From: Azoarcus_F sp048158365
Lineage (GTDB): Bacteria; Pseudomonadota; Gammaproteobacteria; Burkholderiales; Rhodocyclaceae
Reading direction: 5' to 3' (one strand)
NCBI GenBank assembly: GCA_048158365.1
Contig: JBLLNL010000004.1
Length of the DNA: 64,000 nt
Each line of letters opens with the position of its first letter. Position 1 is the stretch's first letter. Shown in pieces: positions 53,559 through 60,644 of this stretch. Made by a program: the position numbers and the translations under genes. Below the pieces are notes generated by a model. The model was given only the letters and a program-made list of their open reading frames with translations, was not told the DNA's origin and ran no database searches.

Positions 53559-53879
53559 ATGCTGATCACGACCACACCGACCGTCGAGGGCAAGACCATC
53601 CGCAGCTATCACGGCATCGTGACCGGCGAGGCGATCATCGGCGCCAACTTCCTGAAGGACATGTTCGCGGGCGTGCGCGACTTCGTCGGCGGTCGCGCCG
53701 GTTCCTACGAGAAGACGCTGCGGGCGGCACGCGACAACGCGTTCGAGGACATGACCGAAGCCGCCGCGAAGCTGGGCGCCAACGCGGTCGTCGGCGTCGA
53801 TATCGACTACGAGGTGCTCGGCGAGAAGAACGGCATGCTGATGGTCACCGTGTGCGGAACCGCGGTGCGCATCGACTGA
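53559..53879 (+). CDS. YbjQ family protein (heavy-metal-binding-domain family)
   Basis: This 106-residue protein starts MLITTTPTVEGKTIRSYHGIVTGEAI, followed by GGRAGSYEKTLRAARDNAF, EDMTEAAAKLGANAVVGVDIDYEVLG and a strand end MLMVTVCGTAVRID. This is the YbjQ/UPF0145 pattern: a pentameric small domain of unknown function, historically annotated as heavy-metal binding. The start at 53,559 follows GAGGGG; an ATG at 53,544 overlapping the previous stop is possible. Confidence 0.88.
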   Translation: MLITTTPTVEGKTIRSYHGIVTGEAIIGANFLKDMFAGVRDFVGGRAGSYEKTLRAARDNAFEDMTEAAAKLGANAVVGVDIDYEVLGEKNGMLMVTVCGTAVRID

Positions 53880-53954
53880 CCCTTACCGGGTCGATGCCAT
53901 TACAGGGGCGTCCGCGGGCTGAAAAGGTGGTGCCGCTCCCACCCGCCCCCGGTC

Positions 53955-54113
53955 TCAGCGCGACTTCGCATCCCGAGTGAACGAGATCGAGGTCCAGTCC
54001 TCGGTGGGATCCAGTTCCAGCGCCGCGCGAAGGTCGTAGCGCACCGCATCGAGAGTCTCCGGATTCGCGTCGCGCTGAGGTGTGGCGTGGTCGCCCCGCA
54101 GGTCGATTCCGGC
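53955..54113 (-). pseudogene. Short coding-like fragment without a start codon
   Basis: On the minus strand this reads GDHATPQRDANPETLDAVRY, then DLRAALELDPTEDWTSISFT, then a stop. It is coding-like in composition but has no ATG or GTG start, and an in-frame stop (TAG) bounds it upstream. I do not recognise the family. It may be the 3' end of a lost gene, but chance cannot be excluded. Confidence 0.3.
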
Positions 54114-54160
54114 CTAATCCTGCGACAATGGTGCACCAGCGCAACGGACCTAAGCAGGTC

Positions 54161-54170
54161 GGGGGGGGGG
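54161..54170 (+). repeat. G10 homopolymer next to the DUF2703 start
   Basis: Ten consecutive G residues lie three bases upstream of the preferred GTG start. If an upstream ATG at 54,087 is the true start, the tract is inside the coding region and a length change would shift the frame. It could be a phase-variable switch or an assembly error. Confidence 0.7.
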
Positions 54171-54173
54171 ACG

Positions 54174-54572
54174 GTGAAAGAACTCAGAATCCTGTGGCAA
54201 CGGCTCGTGACCGATGCGGGAAGCACATGCCCGAGATGTGGCAGCACGCAGCAGGAAATCGAGCGCGCACTCGTCCGGCTGAAGGGCACGCTGGAACCGA
54301 TGGGTGTCACGCCGGTACTCGCGATTCGCGAGATCGACGAGGCGAGCTTCAAGGCGCAGCCGCTGGAATCGAACCGGGTGTGGATCGCGGGTACACCCTT
54401 CGAGGCCTGGCTGGACGGCAGCGTCGGCGCCAGTCCGTGCTGCGACGCCTGCGGCGACTCGGAGTGCCGCACCGTCGAAGTCGATGGGACCCACTACGAG
54501 ACGATACCGGAGAACCTGCTGGTGCGCGCGGCGCTGATCGCGGCGAGCCAGTTGCTCGATCCGACGCTGTAG
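54174..54572 (+). CDS. DUF2703 family protein
   Basis: The 132-residue product begins with the DUF2703 pattern VKELRILWQRLVTDAGSTCPRC. Two cysteine clusters follow: CPRCGSTQQEIERAL and SPCCDACGDSECRTVEVDG. These pairs look like a metal or Fe-S ligand set, or a thioredoxin-like redox site. The start is GTG at 54,174, reached from a G10 tract that must also serve as ribosome-binding site; an ATG at 54,087 would add 29 unconserved residues. Function is unknown. Confidence 0.75.
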   Translation: MKELRILWQRLVTDAGSTCPRCGSTQQEIERALVRLKGTLEPMGVTPVLAIREIDEASFKAQPLESNRVWIAGTPFEAWLDGSVGASPCCDACGDSECRTVEVDGTHYETIPENLLVRAALIAASQLLDPTL

Positions 54573-54603
54573 CCGGCCGCCAACGGCGTCCAAGGCATGC
54601 GGG

Positions 54604-55413
54604 CTAATGTTCCGCCCGCTCCACCTTGAGCCAGATCGAGCGGTTCTCGCGTTGTTCGGACCGGCCGGTACTGAAGCTGCCGCCCCGCTGGACGAACGCC
54701 TCCTCGCGCGTGCCGCCGAGTTCGATCCATTCGCCCAGCGCCCCCTCTACGGTGGTGGTCAGGCGCTGGCTGTCTATCGCCGGAAGTCGTCCCCGCGGTG
54801 TCGCCTGCTCGGTCTGCTGCGAGATCTGCACGGTCACGCGGTCGCCGCGCAACCTTGGCTCTGCGTGGAAACCGCTTCCGACATCGCGGTAGGCGATGCT
54901 TTCACTGATGACCGCGCCGCCGGGTCCTACCACCACCTCCCGCATCGGTAGCGGCAGCGACCGGCCGACCTGGATGAAGGCCCGTCCGCCATCGATCGTC
55001 TGCACCATCTGGGTTGCGCCTGTATTACGCTGGTTGCGCGTGTCCCAGACCCGCAGCTCGCCGCTTGCCTGACGGCTGCCGCCGAGCACGATCTGGCCGC
55101 GCGCGGCGGCACCACGATCGGCTTCCATCGTCTGCCGGTCCTGCGCCACCCGGATGATCAATCGCGCCGGGGGTGTGTCGAGGGCCGCCAGTGCCCGCTC
55201 GATGTCAGCGCGATTCCGTGGCGAACCGATCATGAAGAGCCGATCGTTCACGCCGGTCAGCGTACCCCCCGGTTCGACCAGCGGCTGCAGCACCGGCAGC
55301 ACCTCTTCGGCGGTCCGGTGCTTCAGCGGGATGACCTCGAGAGCTTGCGCCTGAGTAATGCCGATCCAGCATAGCAGGCAAAGGCCCAGCAGGGTGTGCA
55401 GCGCGTGACGCAT
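54604..55413 (-). CDS. Secretin N-terminal-like exported protein
   Basis: This 269-residue protein has a signal peptide (MRHALHTLLGLCLLCWIGITQAQA) followed by a secretin short-domain pattern (PF03958-like): EVIPLKHRTAEEVLPVLQPL, GTLTGVNDRLFMIGSPRNRADIERALAALD. The rest (VVVGPGGAVISESIAYRDV and repeated Thr/Arg-rich strands) is beta-rich with no secretin pore domain. It is a stand-alone, secretin-N0/N1-like periplasmic protein; its role is unknown. The start follows GGAGGAG. Confidence 0.78.
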   Translation of the reverse strand: MRHALHTLLGLCLLCWIGITQAQALEVIPLKHRTAEEVLPVLQPLVEPGGTLTGVNDRLFMIGSPRNRADIERALAALDTPPARLIIRVAQDRQTMEADRGAAARGQIVLGGSRQASGELRVWDTRNQRNTGATQMVQTIDGGRAFIQVGRSLPLPMREVVVGPGGAVISESIAYRDVGSGFHAEPRLRGDRVTVQISQQTEQATPRGRLPAIDSQRLTTTVEGALGEWIELGGTREEAFVQRGGSFSTGRSEQRENRSIWLKVERAEH

Positions 55414-55471
55414 GGACTTCTCCTCCGGGGGGAGACGCGTGTATCGGAACGTGATTGCTCGCTTACAGAAG

Positions 55472-55633
55472 TCATTTTCCAACAGTTTTCCGGATCGTCG
55501 CGAACATCGTCACGTAGGCGACGTATTCGTGCGCGGCGAGCGGCAGCGTGCTCGAACTCTGGTGGCAGGCCACGACCGCGTGAGCGACCTCATGTGGGAC
55601 TGCGCTGCGATACAGGCTGTGATTGGGCAGGGT
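55472..55633 (-). pseudogene. Remnant with HExxH-type motif
   Basis: After a stop codon at 55,634 the same frame continues with HSLYRSAVPHEVAHAVVACH and LPLAAHEYVAYVTMFATIRK, ending in a stop at 55,472. HEVAH fits a zinc metallopeptidase HExxH site. No start codon is present before the motif and the length is only about 54 residues, so this is a fragment. The family is not identified. Confidence 0.5.
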
Positions 55634-55953
55634 TCAGGCAGCATGGGTCTCGAACAGTCCGGCCAGCACCGGCGACAGCACGAAGTCGAACTCGGCCGCA
55701 AACCGGCGAGCGGTCGGCCGTCCATGTCCAGCACGCGGTCCGACAGGTCGCTGATCTGACCCGCGGCGCGGTCACTTCGGCCCTCCACTCGGGTCAGGTC
55801 GTTGTCCTTGTGCAGCGGCGGTGTGACCGGGTAGAAGGGGCCGGCGCTCTGGCTAGGCGTCAGCGCACGCTGCGCTGCGGCGAGTTGCGCGGACAGCAGC
55901 GCAGCGCTGCCGCCGAGCACGAGCTGGCGGCGCAGTCGGGAGGGTCGGGACAT
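55634..55953 (-). pseudogene. Intradiol ring-cleavage dioxygenase remnant with internal deletion
   Basis: The frame starts MSRPSRLRRQLVLGGSAALL (a twin-arginine-like export signal). It continues with the typical intradiol dioxygenase start LTPSQSAGPFYPVTPPLHKD, NDLTRVEGRSDRAAGQI and VLDMDGRPLAG. Just after this the sequence shifts into another frame reading RRFAAEFDFVL and stops. The whole catalytic core with its iron ligands is missing, so the N-terminus and a possible C-terminus appear joined by a deletion with frameshift. It cannot be active. Normal relatives have over 200 residues. Confidence 0.7.
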
Positions 55954-56052
55954 GGAACAACCTTGGGTGACGGGAAGATGGTCTTGGGACCCACGTCTGG
56001 AGGGTGTGTTCCCCGCGGTGGCAGGGATCAGTGGGTGGGTGCCCGTGCCTTC

Positions 56053-57324
56053 CTATCGTGTTCCGGGCAGCACGCGGTTCACGTGAAGTGCGCTGCCCGG
56101 AATCTCCGGAGCAAGCGCCTCGGTCCGCCAGGAGGACGATTCCCGCCCCAACCGTCGTCCTTCTGCCGTAAGCACCTGCATCACCCGTGGATCGAACAGG
56201 CGCTCTGTCTGGAGCGGCAACTCGAGGTCGGGTGAAACGGCGACATAGAAGAAATCAGCCTCGGTATCCAGATCCCGTGCGAGCAACTCGACTCCGAACT
56301 GCATGTGCCGGAGCGTCACGCGCATCGAATAGCTGGTGAGCACCTCGGCGCTGCGCTTCGCGACCGGCATCCAGGACAGTTTCATCAGCTCCGGATCCAC
56401 GTCGAGAAAGCCGTTCACGATCATCCAGAAACGCAGCTTCGGCATCGCAGCACCGGGATTCCGCGCGGCGAACGCACGAAACACCTGCACGATCTCGTCG
56501 CGATCGAGGCCGACGAATGCCGCCTGGGCAATGGCGCCGTCGGCGTACAGGACCCCGTCGATATCCACCGGGGGAAACGCCGCCGGAATGGCTGCCGAGG
56601 ATATGAGGCTACGGTGGATCCTGCCCAGGTCCTGGGTTTCGAGCGCCTGCACCGCCATCGGACCCACGTCCCAGATGCGGAAACGGCCGAGATCCAGGTC
56701 CGTCGATCCCAGCAGCAGTTTGCGATGCTCGGCGTGCGCTTCGGCAATACCGAGCACGGTGGTCAGATCGATCTCGGATGCGATCCGATCGGCCAATGGC
56801 TGACTGTCGAAGAACGACGGTTGCTGCGGAAGGAAGAACAGAAGGCCACGCAGTGTCGCCAGCCGATCGCTGGCCTCCCGATACAACTGGTCGATGCGTT
56901 CAATGGAATGATCCGTCCCCAGGAGACTGAACGGCGCGATCAGCGCCCCGGTGCTCACCCCCGTGACGAGGTCGAACTCCGGGCGCTGAAACGACGGATC
57001 CTGCACCTCGGACCATCCCTGCAGCACACCGACCCCGAACGCGCCGAACTGCCCTCCACTGGAGAGCATCAGCACCTCATAGGTGAATGGTTCGTCTGAT
57101 CGGCCCTCGCGCTGTTGTTCGGAAAGGCGATACTCCAGTCGCCGCAGCAGCCGTTCGGCGATTTCGTCCCGCTGTGCCAGTGAATGCGCCTCATGCTCAG
57201 CCACGCGCTGCGCGAAGGTCTGTTCCGACATCGCGCGGGGCGCGCCGGCACAACCGACGAGCGCCGACGCTGCCAGGAACAGCGCCAGCACGGGCACGAT
57301 CATTTTCGCCAACGGCATCGTCAA
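56053..57324 (-). CDS. Patatin-like phospholipase lipoprotein
   Basis: This 423-residue exported lipid-anchored acyl hydrolase has signal peptide and lipobox ALVGC (Cys25), a charged linker, the patatin oxyanion SSGGQFGAFGVGVLQG, catalytic Ser124 in TGVSTGALIAPF and the Asp in YADGAIAQAAF (DGA instead of DGG). A second ATG two codons in is possible. It is unrelated to the patatin in the hbdH operon except by superfamily. It lies alone in a patchy region between decayed genes. Confidence 0.87.
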   Translation of the reverse strand: MTMPLAKMIVPVLALFLAASALVGCAGAPRAMSEQTFAQRVAEHEAHSLAQRDEIAERLLRRLEYRLSEQQREGRSDEPFTYEVLMLSSGGQFGAFGVGVLQGWSEVQDPSFQRPEFDLVTGVSTGALIAPFSLLGTDHSIERIDQLYREASDRLATLRGLLFFLPQQPSFFDSQPLADRIASEIDLTTVLGIAEAHAEHRKLLLGSTDLDLGRFRIWDVGPMAVQALETQDLGRIHRSLISSAAIPAAFPPVDIDGVLYADGAIAQAAFVGLDRDEIVQVFRAFAARNPGAAMPKLRFWMIVNGFLDVDPELMKLSWMPVAKRSAEVLTSYSMRVTLRHMQFGVELLARDLDTEADFFYVAVSPDLELPLQTERLFDPRVMQVLTAEGRRLGRESSSWRTEALAPEIPGSALHVNRVLPGTR

Positions 57325-57580
57325 ACTCCTTTCAGTGGTGTTCCTTCCCGCACCGCCTTGGTTGATTGCCCGACATCATAGTCGGGTGTCCGAGACGATC
57401 AAAGCGGATGGCGTGACGCTGCTTGGAGGAGTTGCCCGTTCGCCGCCGCCGCCCAAAGCGATACGCCTGCGCCGGCCAGCGAAGACAGAATGCCATGCCC
57501 CAGGATGGCATCTTTGCGCGGTGCGTGGCGCCCGAAGATCGAAGGATCGGGCCGCCGATCACTGGCGAGTAGGGCCGTGG

Positions 57581-57755
57581 TCATGACGTCAGCGACTCCA
57601 GTCCACACTGTTCATGCACCCGTGCCGCGGACAATTCCAGTCCGTTGGGCCAGCACAGGGCGCCGGCGTCGATGAAGGCCCGGCGGAAATAGACGGGATC
57701 GCGCAGCGTCTCCAGCAAGGGGCCGGAGCGTTGCAGTAGTGCTCCGCCGTCGCCC
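57581..57755 (-). pseudogene. DUF2442-like C-terminal remnant
   Basis: Just downstream of the TauE-like gene on the same strand a frame reads LLETLRDPVYFRRAFIDAGA, then LCWPNGLELSAARVHEQCGL. It ends in a stop at 57,581. This is the C-terminal half of a DUF2442 protein (VDPxxGTIVWPNGADLxP-type). No proper start exists; a TTG would give about 45 residues, against 80-90 for the family. It is likely a 5'-truncated remnant. Confidence 0.5.
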
Positions 57756-58541
57756 CTATCGGCCGCCCGGTGGCCACAGCAGGCCCACCACGCTCACCGC
57801 GATCAGCACCACGCCAAGCACGCGGAAGAACAGCGGCGTGTCGGCCGACACGATGCGCTGGTGAAAGCGCTCGCCGACGAGATGTCCGACGAAGGCGCAG
57901 GGCAGCAGCCACAGATGGTGGATGAGCTGCAGATCGACGCCGGCGACCATGAAGGACACCATCTTGATCACGACGAGGATGAACCACAGCACGAACAGCG
58001 TGTCGCGCAGCTGGTGCTTGGCCACGTGTGACGCATAGACCGCGACGATCAGCGGCGCGCCGATCAGCGAGGTGCCGCTGACGTAGCCGCCGAGCATGAG
58101 CAGGCCGGCATCGGCGTAGCGGTTGCTGCTGCGGAACGGGCGGTTGAGCAGATAACCGATGGCATAGACGATGACGATGCAGAAGATGATCACCGTCATC
58201 ACACGGGCAGGCAACGTCAGCAGGCCGATGACGCCAATCAGCTTGGGCACGATCATGATCTTCATCGTGTGCCACAGGTAGGGCCAGTCGATGTTGCTGA
58301 CCCCGACCTGATCGGGGTTCTCCCGCTTGATCCGGCGATGCCCGCGCCACGCGATCCAGCTCGAGAAGATCATCAGGTGCACCGCGATCAACGGCAGGAA
58401 GACCAGCGGGTCGTTGTGCACCAGCAGCAGAAATGGCAGGGCCAGCACCGCACCGCCGAAACCCAGACCCGTTCGTACGAAGCCGCTCCAGACGAAGATC
58501 AGACCGATGACGACGTACTGGTACGGGAGCAGTTCGGACAT
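57756..58541 (-). CDS. Sulfite exporter TauE/SafE-like membrane protein
   Basis: This 261-residue integral membrane protein has about eight helices: YVVIGLIFVWSGFVRTGLGFGGA, HLMIFSSWIAWRG, IMIVPKLIGVIGLLTLPA, VIIFCIVIVYAIGYLL, LLMLGGYVSGTSLIGAP and LFVLWFILVVIKMVSFM. The N-terminal GxxRTGxGFGG repeat and its second-half copy GGYVSGTSLIGAP are TauE/SafE signatures of sulfur-compound exporters. No sulfur genes flank it. It is downstream of the LOV gene on the same strand, 261 bases away. Confidence 0.85.
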   Translation of the reverse strand: MSELLPYQYVVIGLIFVWSGFVRTGLGFGGAVLALPFLLLVHNDPLVFLPLIAVHLMIFSSWIAWRGHRRIKRENPDQVGVSNIDWPYLWHTMKIMIVPKLIGVIGLLTLPARVMTVIIFCIVIVYAIGYLLNRPFRSSNRYADAGLLMLGGYVSGTSLIGAPLIVAVYASHVAKHQLRDTLFVLWFILVVIKMVSFMVAGVDLQLIHHLWLLPCAFVGHLVGERFHQRIVSADTPLFFRVLGVVLIAVSVVGLLWPPGGR

Positions 58542-58709
58542 GAAGCGTACCGTTCAGGATTGGCACCCGAGCATAGCGGGACGCACCTTGCCGTGCCAGT
58601 GCGCGTGACGACCAGGCGGGCTTTCGGGGCATGGCGCGTGGCGAAACTGGTCGTCTTGCGAAGGATAGGAGATCGCGTCGGGGCGTCTGTTTTGCTCGAC
58701 TGACGGTGG

Positions 58710-58767
58710 CGACCCAAAGCTGAAGGAGCGATCCACAGCCCCTACGGCAGCAATGCAGCGATTCCAG
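58710..58767 (+). repeat. 58-base dispersed direct repeat, copy A
   Basis: It begins CGACCCAAAGCTGAAG and matches copy B at 62,243-62,300 at 50 of 58 positions in the same orientation. It lies in the gap between the LOV and TauE-like genes. The two copies flank the block with the LOV, PIN/Phd, DUF6435 and IS genes. Confidence 0.75.
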
Positions 58768-58802
58768 CATGACGCGGTGAAGCCATGTCGGCTCGCATCC
58801 GA

Positions 58803-59225
58803 TCAGTCGACAATCCCGTTCAACGAGTCGGGGCGAGCTTCCTCGGCGGGAATCGGGTTCTGGTGGCCAACGAAGTATTTCAACTTGCCGGTATTGTCGA
58901 ATACCGGACGGATGCGCAGCCGATTCCAGAATTTTGTGCCGTCCTTGCGGTAGTTGAGGATGTCGATAGTGATCCTCGTTTCGGCCGCGATGGCGTGGCG
59001 TATGGCTTCGATCGCGTTCGGATCGGTATCCGGGCCCTGCAGAAAGCGGCAGTTGCGGCCCAGGACTTCTTGTGGCGGATAACCGGTCTGCTCCTCGAAA
59101 TCGTCGCTGGTGTAGATGATCGGCGTATCCGGCAGCGCCGGGTCCGAGATGACGACGCTCTTTTCGCGCTCGTCATCGGTGAGCATGGCTACCTTGGAGG
59201 TATCGCCGTATCCGTTTCTGGTCAT
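58803..59225 (-). CDS. Short LOV blue-light photoreceptor protein
   Basis: This 140-residue stand-alone PAS/LOV protein has the flavin-binding motif GRNCRFLQG with adduct-forming Cys59, plus the three other canonical flavin contacts: Asn91 in NYRKDG, Asn101 in FWNRLR, and Gln122 in FVGHQN. GYPPQEVLGRNC and DPNAIEAIRHAIAAET flank them. It has no effector domain, like the short LOV proteins of Pseudomonas (PpSB1, about 140 residues). An in-frame ATG 11 codons upstream is possible, but AAGGAAG precedes the chosen start. The output partner is unknown. Confidence 0.87.
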   Translation of the reverse strand: MTRNGYGDTSKVAMLTDDEREKSVVISDPALPDTPIIYTSDDFEEQTGYPPQEVLGRNCRFLQGPDTDPNAIEAIRHAIAAETRITIDILNYRKDGTKFWNRLRIRPVFDNTGKLKYFVGHQNPIPAEEARPDSLNGIVD

Positions 59226-59341
59226 TGCAGATTCTTCCTTTATCTTGACAAGTTCCATGGTGCCGGCAGGTCTCGACGATCGAGTCGCGGTTGAGGATCG
59301 CGGACTTGCGGTCGTAAATACGCAGCGCCCTCTATAACGGC

Positions 59342-59767
59342 TCAGCGTTCCAGAAAGTCCCGTGGCAGGACAACCGGAATTCCGCGATAGGGGTTGAGCG
59401 TCAGCAAGTCCTCGTCGCTGCTGACCACGACATCGGCCGAGCAGGCGAGGGCCAAGGCCAGGAACTTGTTGTCACGCGGGTCCCGGCAAGGCTCCAGAAG
59501 CATCATCGCGTCGGCCTCGGAGACGCGGAACAGCCGCGCGTGCCGGCGGTAGAGTTCGACGAACTGCAGGCGTACATCGCGGTCGAGGTATCGGTCGAAT
59601 CTCTCTCGCGACATGACCTCACCGAGTTCGGCAAGCGTCGAGTCGGAGACGCACAATTCGGCTTTCGCGATAGCCTTCAGAAAAGCCTGTCGCGGAATCG
59701 ATCTGGGTCGAAGGGCTGCGCTGACCAGCGTGCTGGTGTCGAAGACAACCCGATTAACGAAGTTCAT
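59342..59767 (-). CDS. PIN-domain toxin of a type II toxin-antitoxin pair
   Basis: This 141-residue PIN nuclease has the acidic residues in VVFDTSTLVSAAL, LAELGEVMSRERF, CRDPRDNKFLALALA and VVSSDEDLLTL, the D-E-D-D pattern of the fold. The start overlaps the antitoxin stop by 14 bases. It resembles the short, non-VapC PIN proteins (COG1569-like) whose RNA target is unknown. It is the second gene of the pair. Confidence 0.88.
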   Translation of the reverse strand: MNFVNRVVFDTSTLVSAALRPRSIPRQAFLKAIAKAELCVSDSTLAELGEVMSRERFDRYLDRDVRLQFVELYRRHARLFRVSEADAMMLLEPCRDPRDNKFLALALACSADVVVSSDEDLLTLNPYRGIPVVLPRDFLER

Positions 59768-60029
59768 TCGCCATCCGCTGTACATCACTGTCGGACAGGT
59801 CGAGCGCCTCGGGTTTCAGGCGCGCATCCGCGGAGCGGAAGAAAGCCTCAAAATCGCTCACAACGCGTTCGCGCTGCTCTCGGACGGCCAGCAACTCCTT
59901 CATGTCCTCGGGCGACAGGACGAAGGCCACTGGACGGCCGCGGCGAGTGATGGTGACCGGTTCGCGCTGGGCGCTGTCGATCAACTCGCCAAAGCGATTC
60001 TGGGCCTCGACGGAGGTTACGGTACGCAT
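59754..60029 (-). CDS. Phd/YefM-family antitoxin
   Basis: This 91-residue protein starts MRTVTSVEAQNRFGELIDSA, then REPVTITRRGRPVAFVLSPED, the Phd/YefM DNA-binding N-terminus, with a helical C-terminus (RVVSDFEAFFRSADARLKPE) that would bind and inhibit the PIN toxin. AGGAGA precedes the start and a TATAAT promoter lies upstream. Such proteins repress their own operon. Confidence 0.9.
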   Translation of the reverse strand: MRTVTSVEAQNRFGELIDSAQREPVTITRRGRPVAFVLSPEDMKELLAVREQRERVVSDFEAFFRSADARLKPEALDLSDSDVQRMANELR

Positions 60030-60063
60030 GATCAATCTCCTGGCGTAAATAGCTAGTATGGTG

Positions 60064-60094
60064 ATTATAGGCAAAACGGCGTGTTTGCGTACAA
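60064..60094 (-). promoter_or_regulatory. Promoter of the Phd/PIN operon
   Basis: On the minus strand TTGTAC is followed by a 19-base spacer and a perfect TATAAT, about 35 bases before the antitoxin start. A small palindrome TAGCTA (60,050-60,055) lies between -10 box and start codon and could be part of an antitoxin operator, which is not proven. Confidence 0.55.
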
Positions 60095-60466
60095 TCGAGC
60101 TTTCACGCGCTCCAAGATCAGCCCAGGCGACCCGGTGTGCAGGCCAACTACGATTTGGCGGACTACGAATTACCGGCGGTGGTGAGGGCCTACTCCAGCA
60201 GGCCGGGTTGGCGGCAGGCGGCAAACCTCACCAGAGGCTACCCAGTTCGGCCACACCGAGCATCGACAAGGGGCGGAGCCGGGTCAGTGCCATTCGATCT
60301 GCCCAGGGGCCCATTCCCGCCCCGTAAACGCAAAAACGCTACCCCGAAGGATGGCATCGTTGCGTGCGGTGTGGCTCCCCCGAGCTGGGCTCCCCTCCAT
60401 CGCTTGGATCGGTTCAGTGCCGGGTAAGCTTTGTTGGTCTGAAGAGCTTTGCCGGGACAGCGGGGC
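60095..60466. other. Gene-poor stretch upstream of the DUF6435 gene
   Basis: About 370 bases with no supported gene. The segment around 60,345-60,390 (AAGGATGGCATCGTTGCG and a GTGTGGCTCCCC-like tail) resembles 57,500-57,545 (CAGGATGGCATCTTTGCG and GTGCGTGGCGCCC), which suggests a second family of small dispersed repeats. I see no RNA gene. Confidence 0.4.
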
Positions 60467-60640
60467 TCAGGGCGACTTGTCGAGCGCGTCGAGTTGTTTC
60501 TCGAGCTCCGCCGCCTCTGCGGTAAGGCGTGAATAGTTGAGAATGTCGCCGTTGCGCTGGCAATTCATGGCCTCCTCGAGCTTGCTTCTGTATGCCGATT
60601 CGAGTTTCTTGCGCGGGTCGGATTTGAATAGTCCAAACAT
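60467..60640 (-). CDS. DUF6435 family small protein
   Basis: This 57-residue cytoplasmic protein reads MFGLFKSDPRKKLESAYRSK, then LEEAMNCQRNGDILNYSRLT, then AEAAELEKQLDALDKSP. It matches the DUF6435 family (MFGLF...QRNGDI...YSxLTAEAExIxxQL). It is strongly helical, with no known role. An IS5-family element is inserted four bases upstream of the start codon, with its 4-base target duplication in that gap. The current Shine-Dalgarno (GAGGTG) is supplied by the end of the IS; see the findings. It is too short to be an automatic call but is supported by sequence. Confidence 0.8.
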   Translation of the reverse strand: MFGLFKSDPRKKLESAYRSKLEEAMNCQRNGDILNYSRLTAEAAELEKQLDALDKSP

Positions 60641-60644
60641 TTAT

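Noticed and set aside
57589..58770. 393-residue minus-strand frame across the TauE-like gene
   Set aside because: Arg-rich shadow frame; the overlapping TauE-like frame has eight hydrophobic helices and family repeats.
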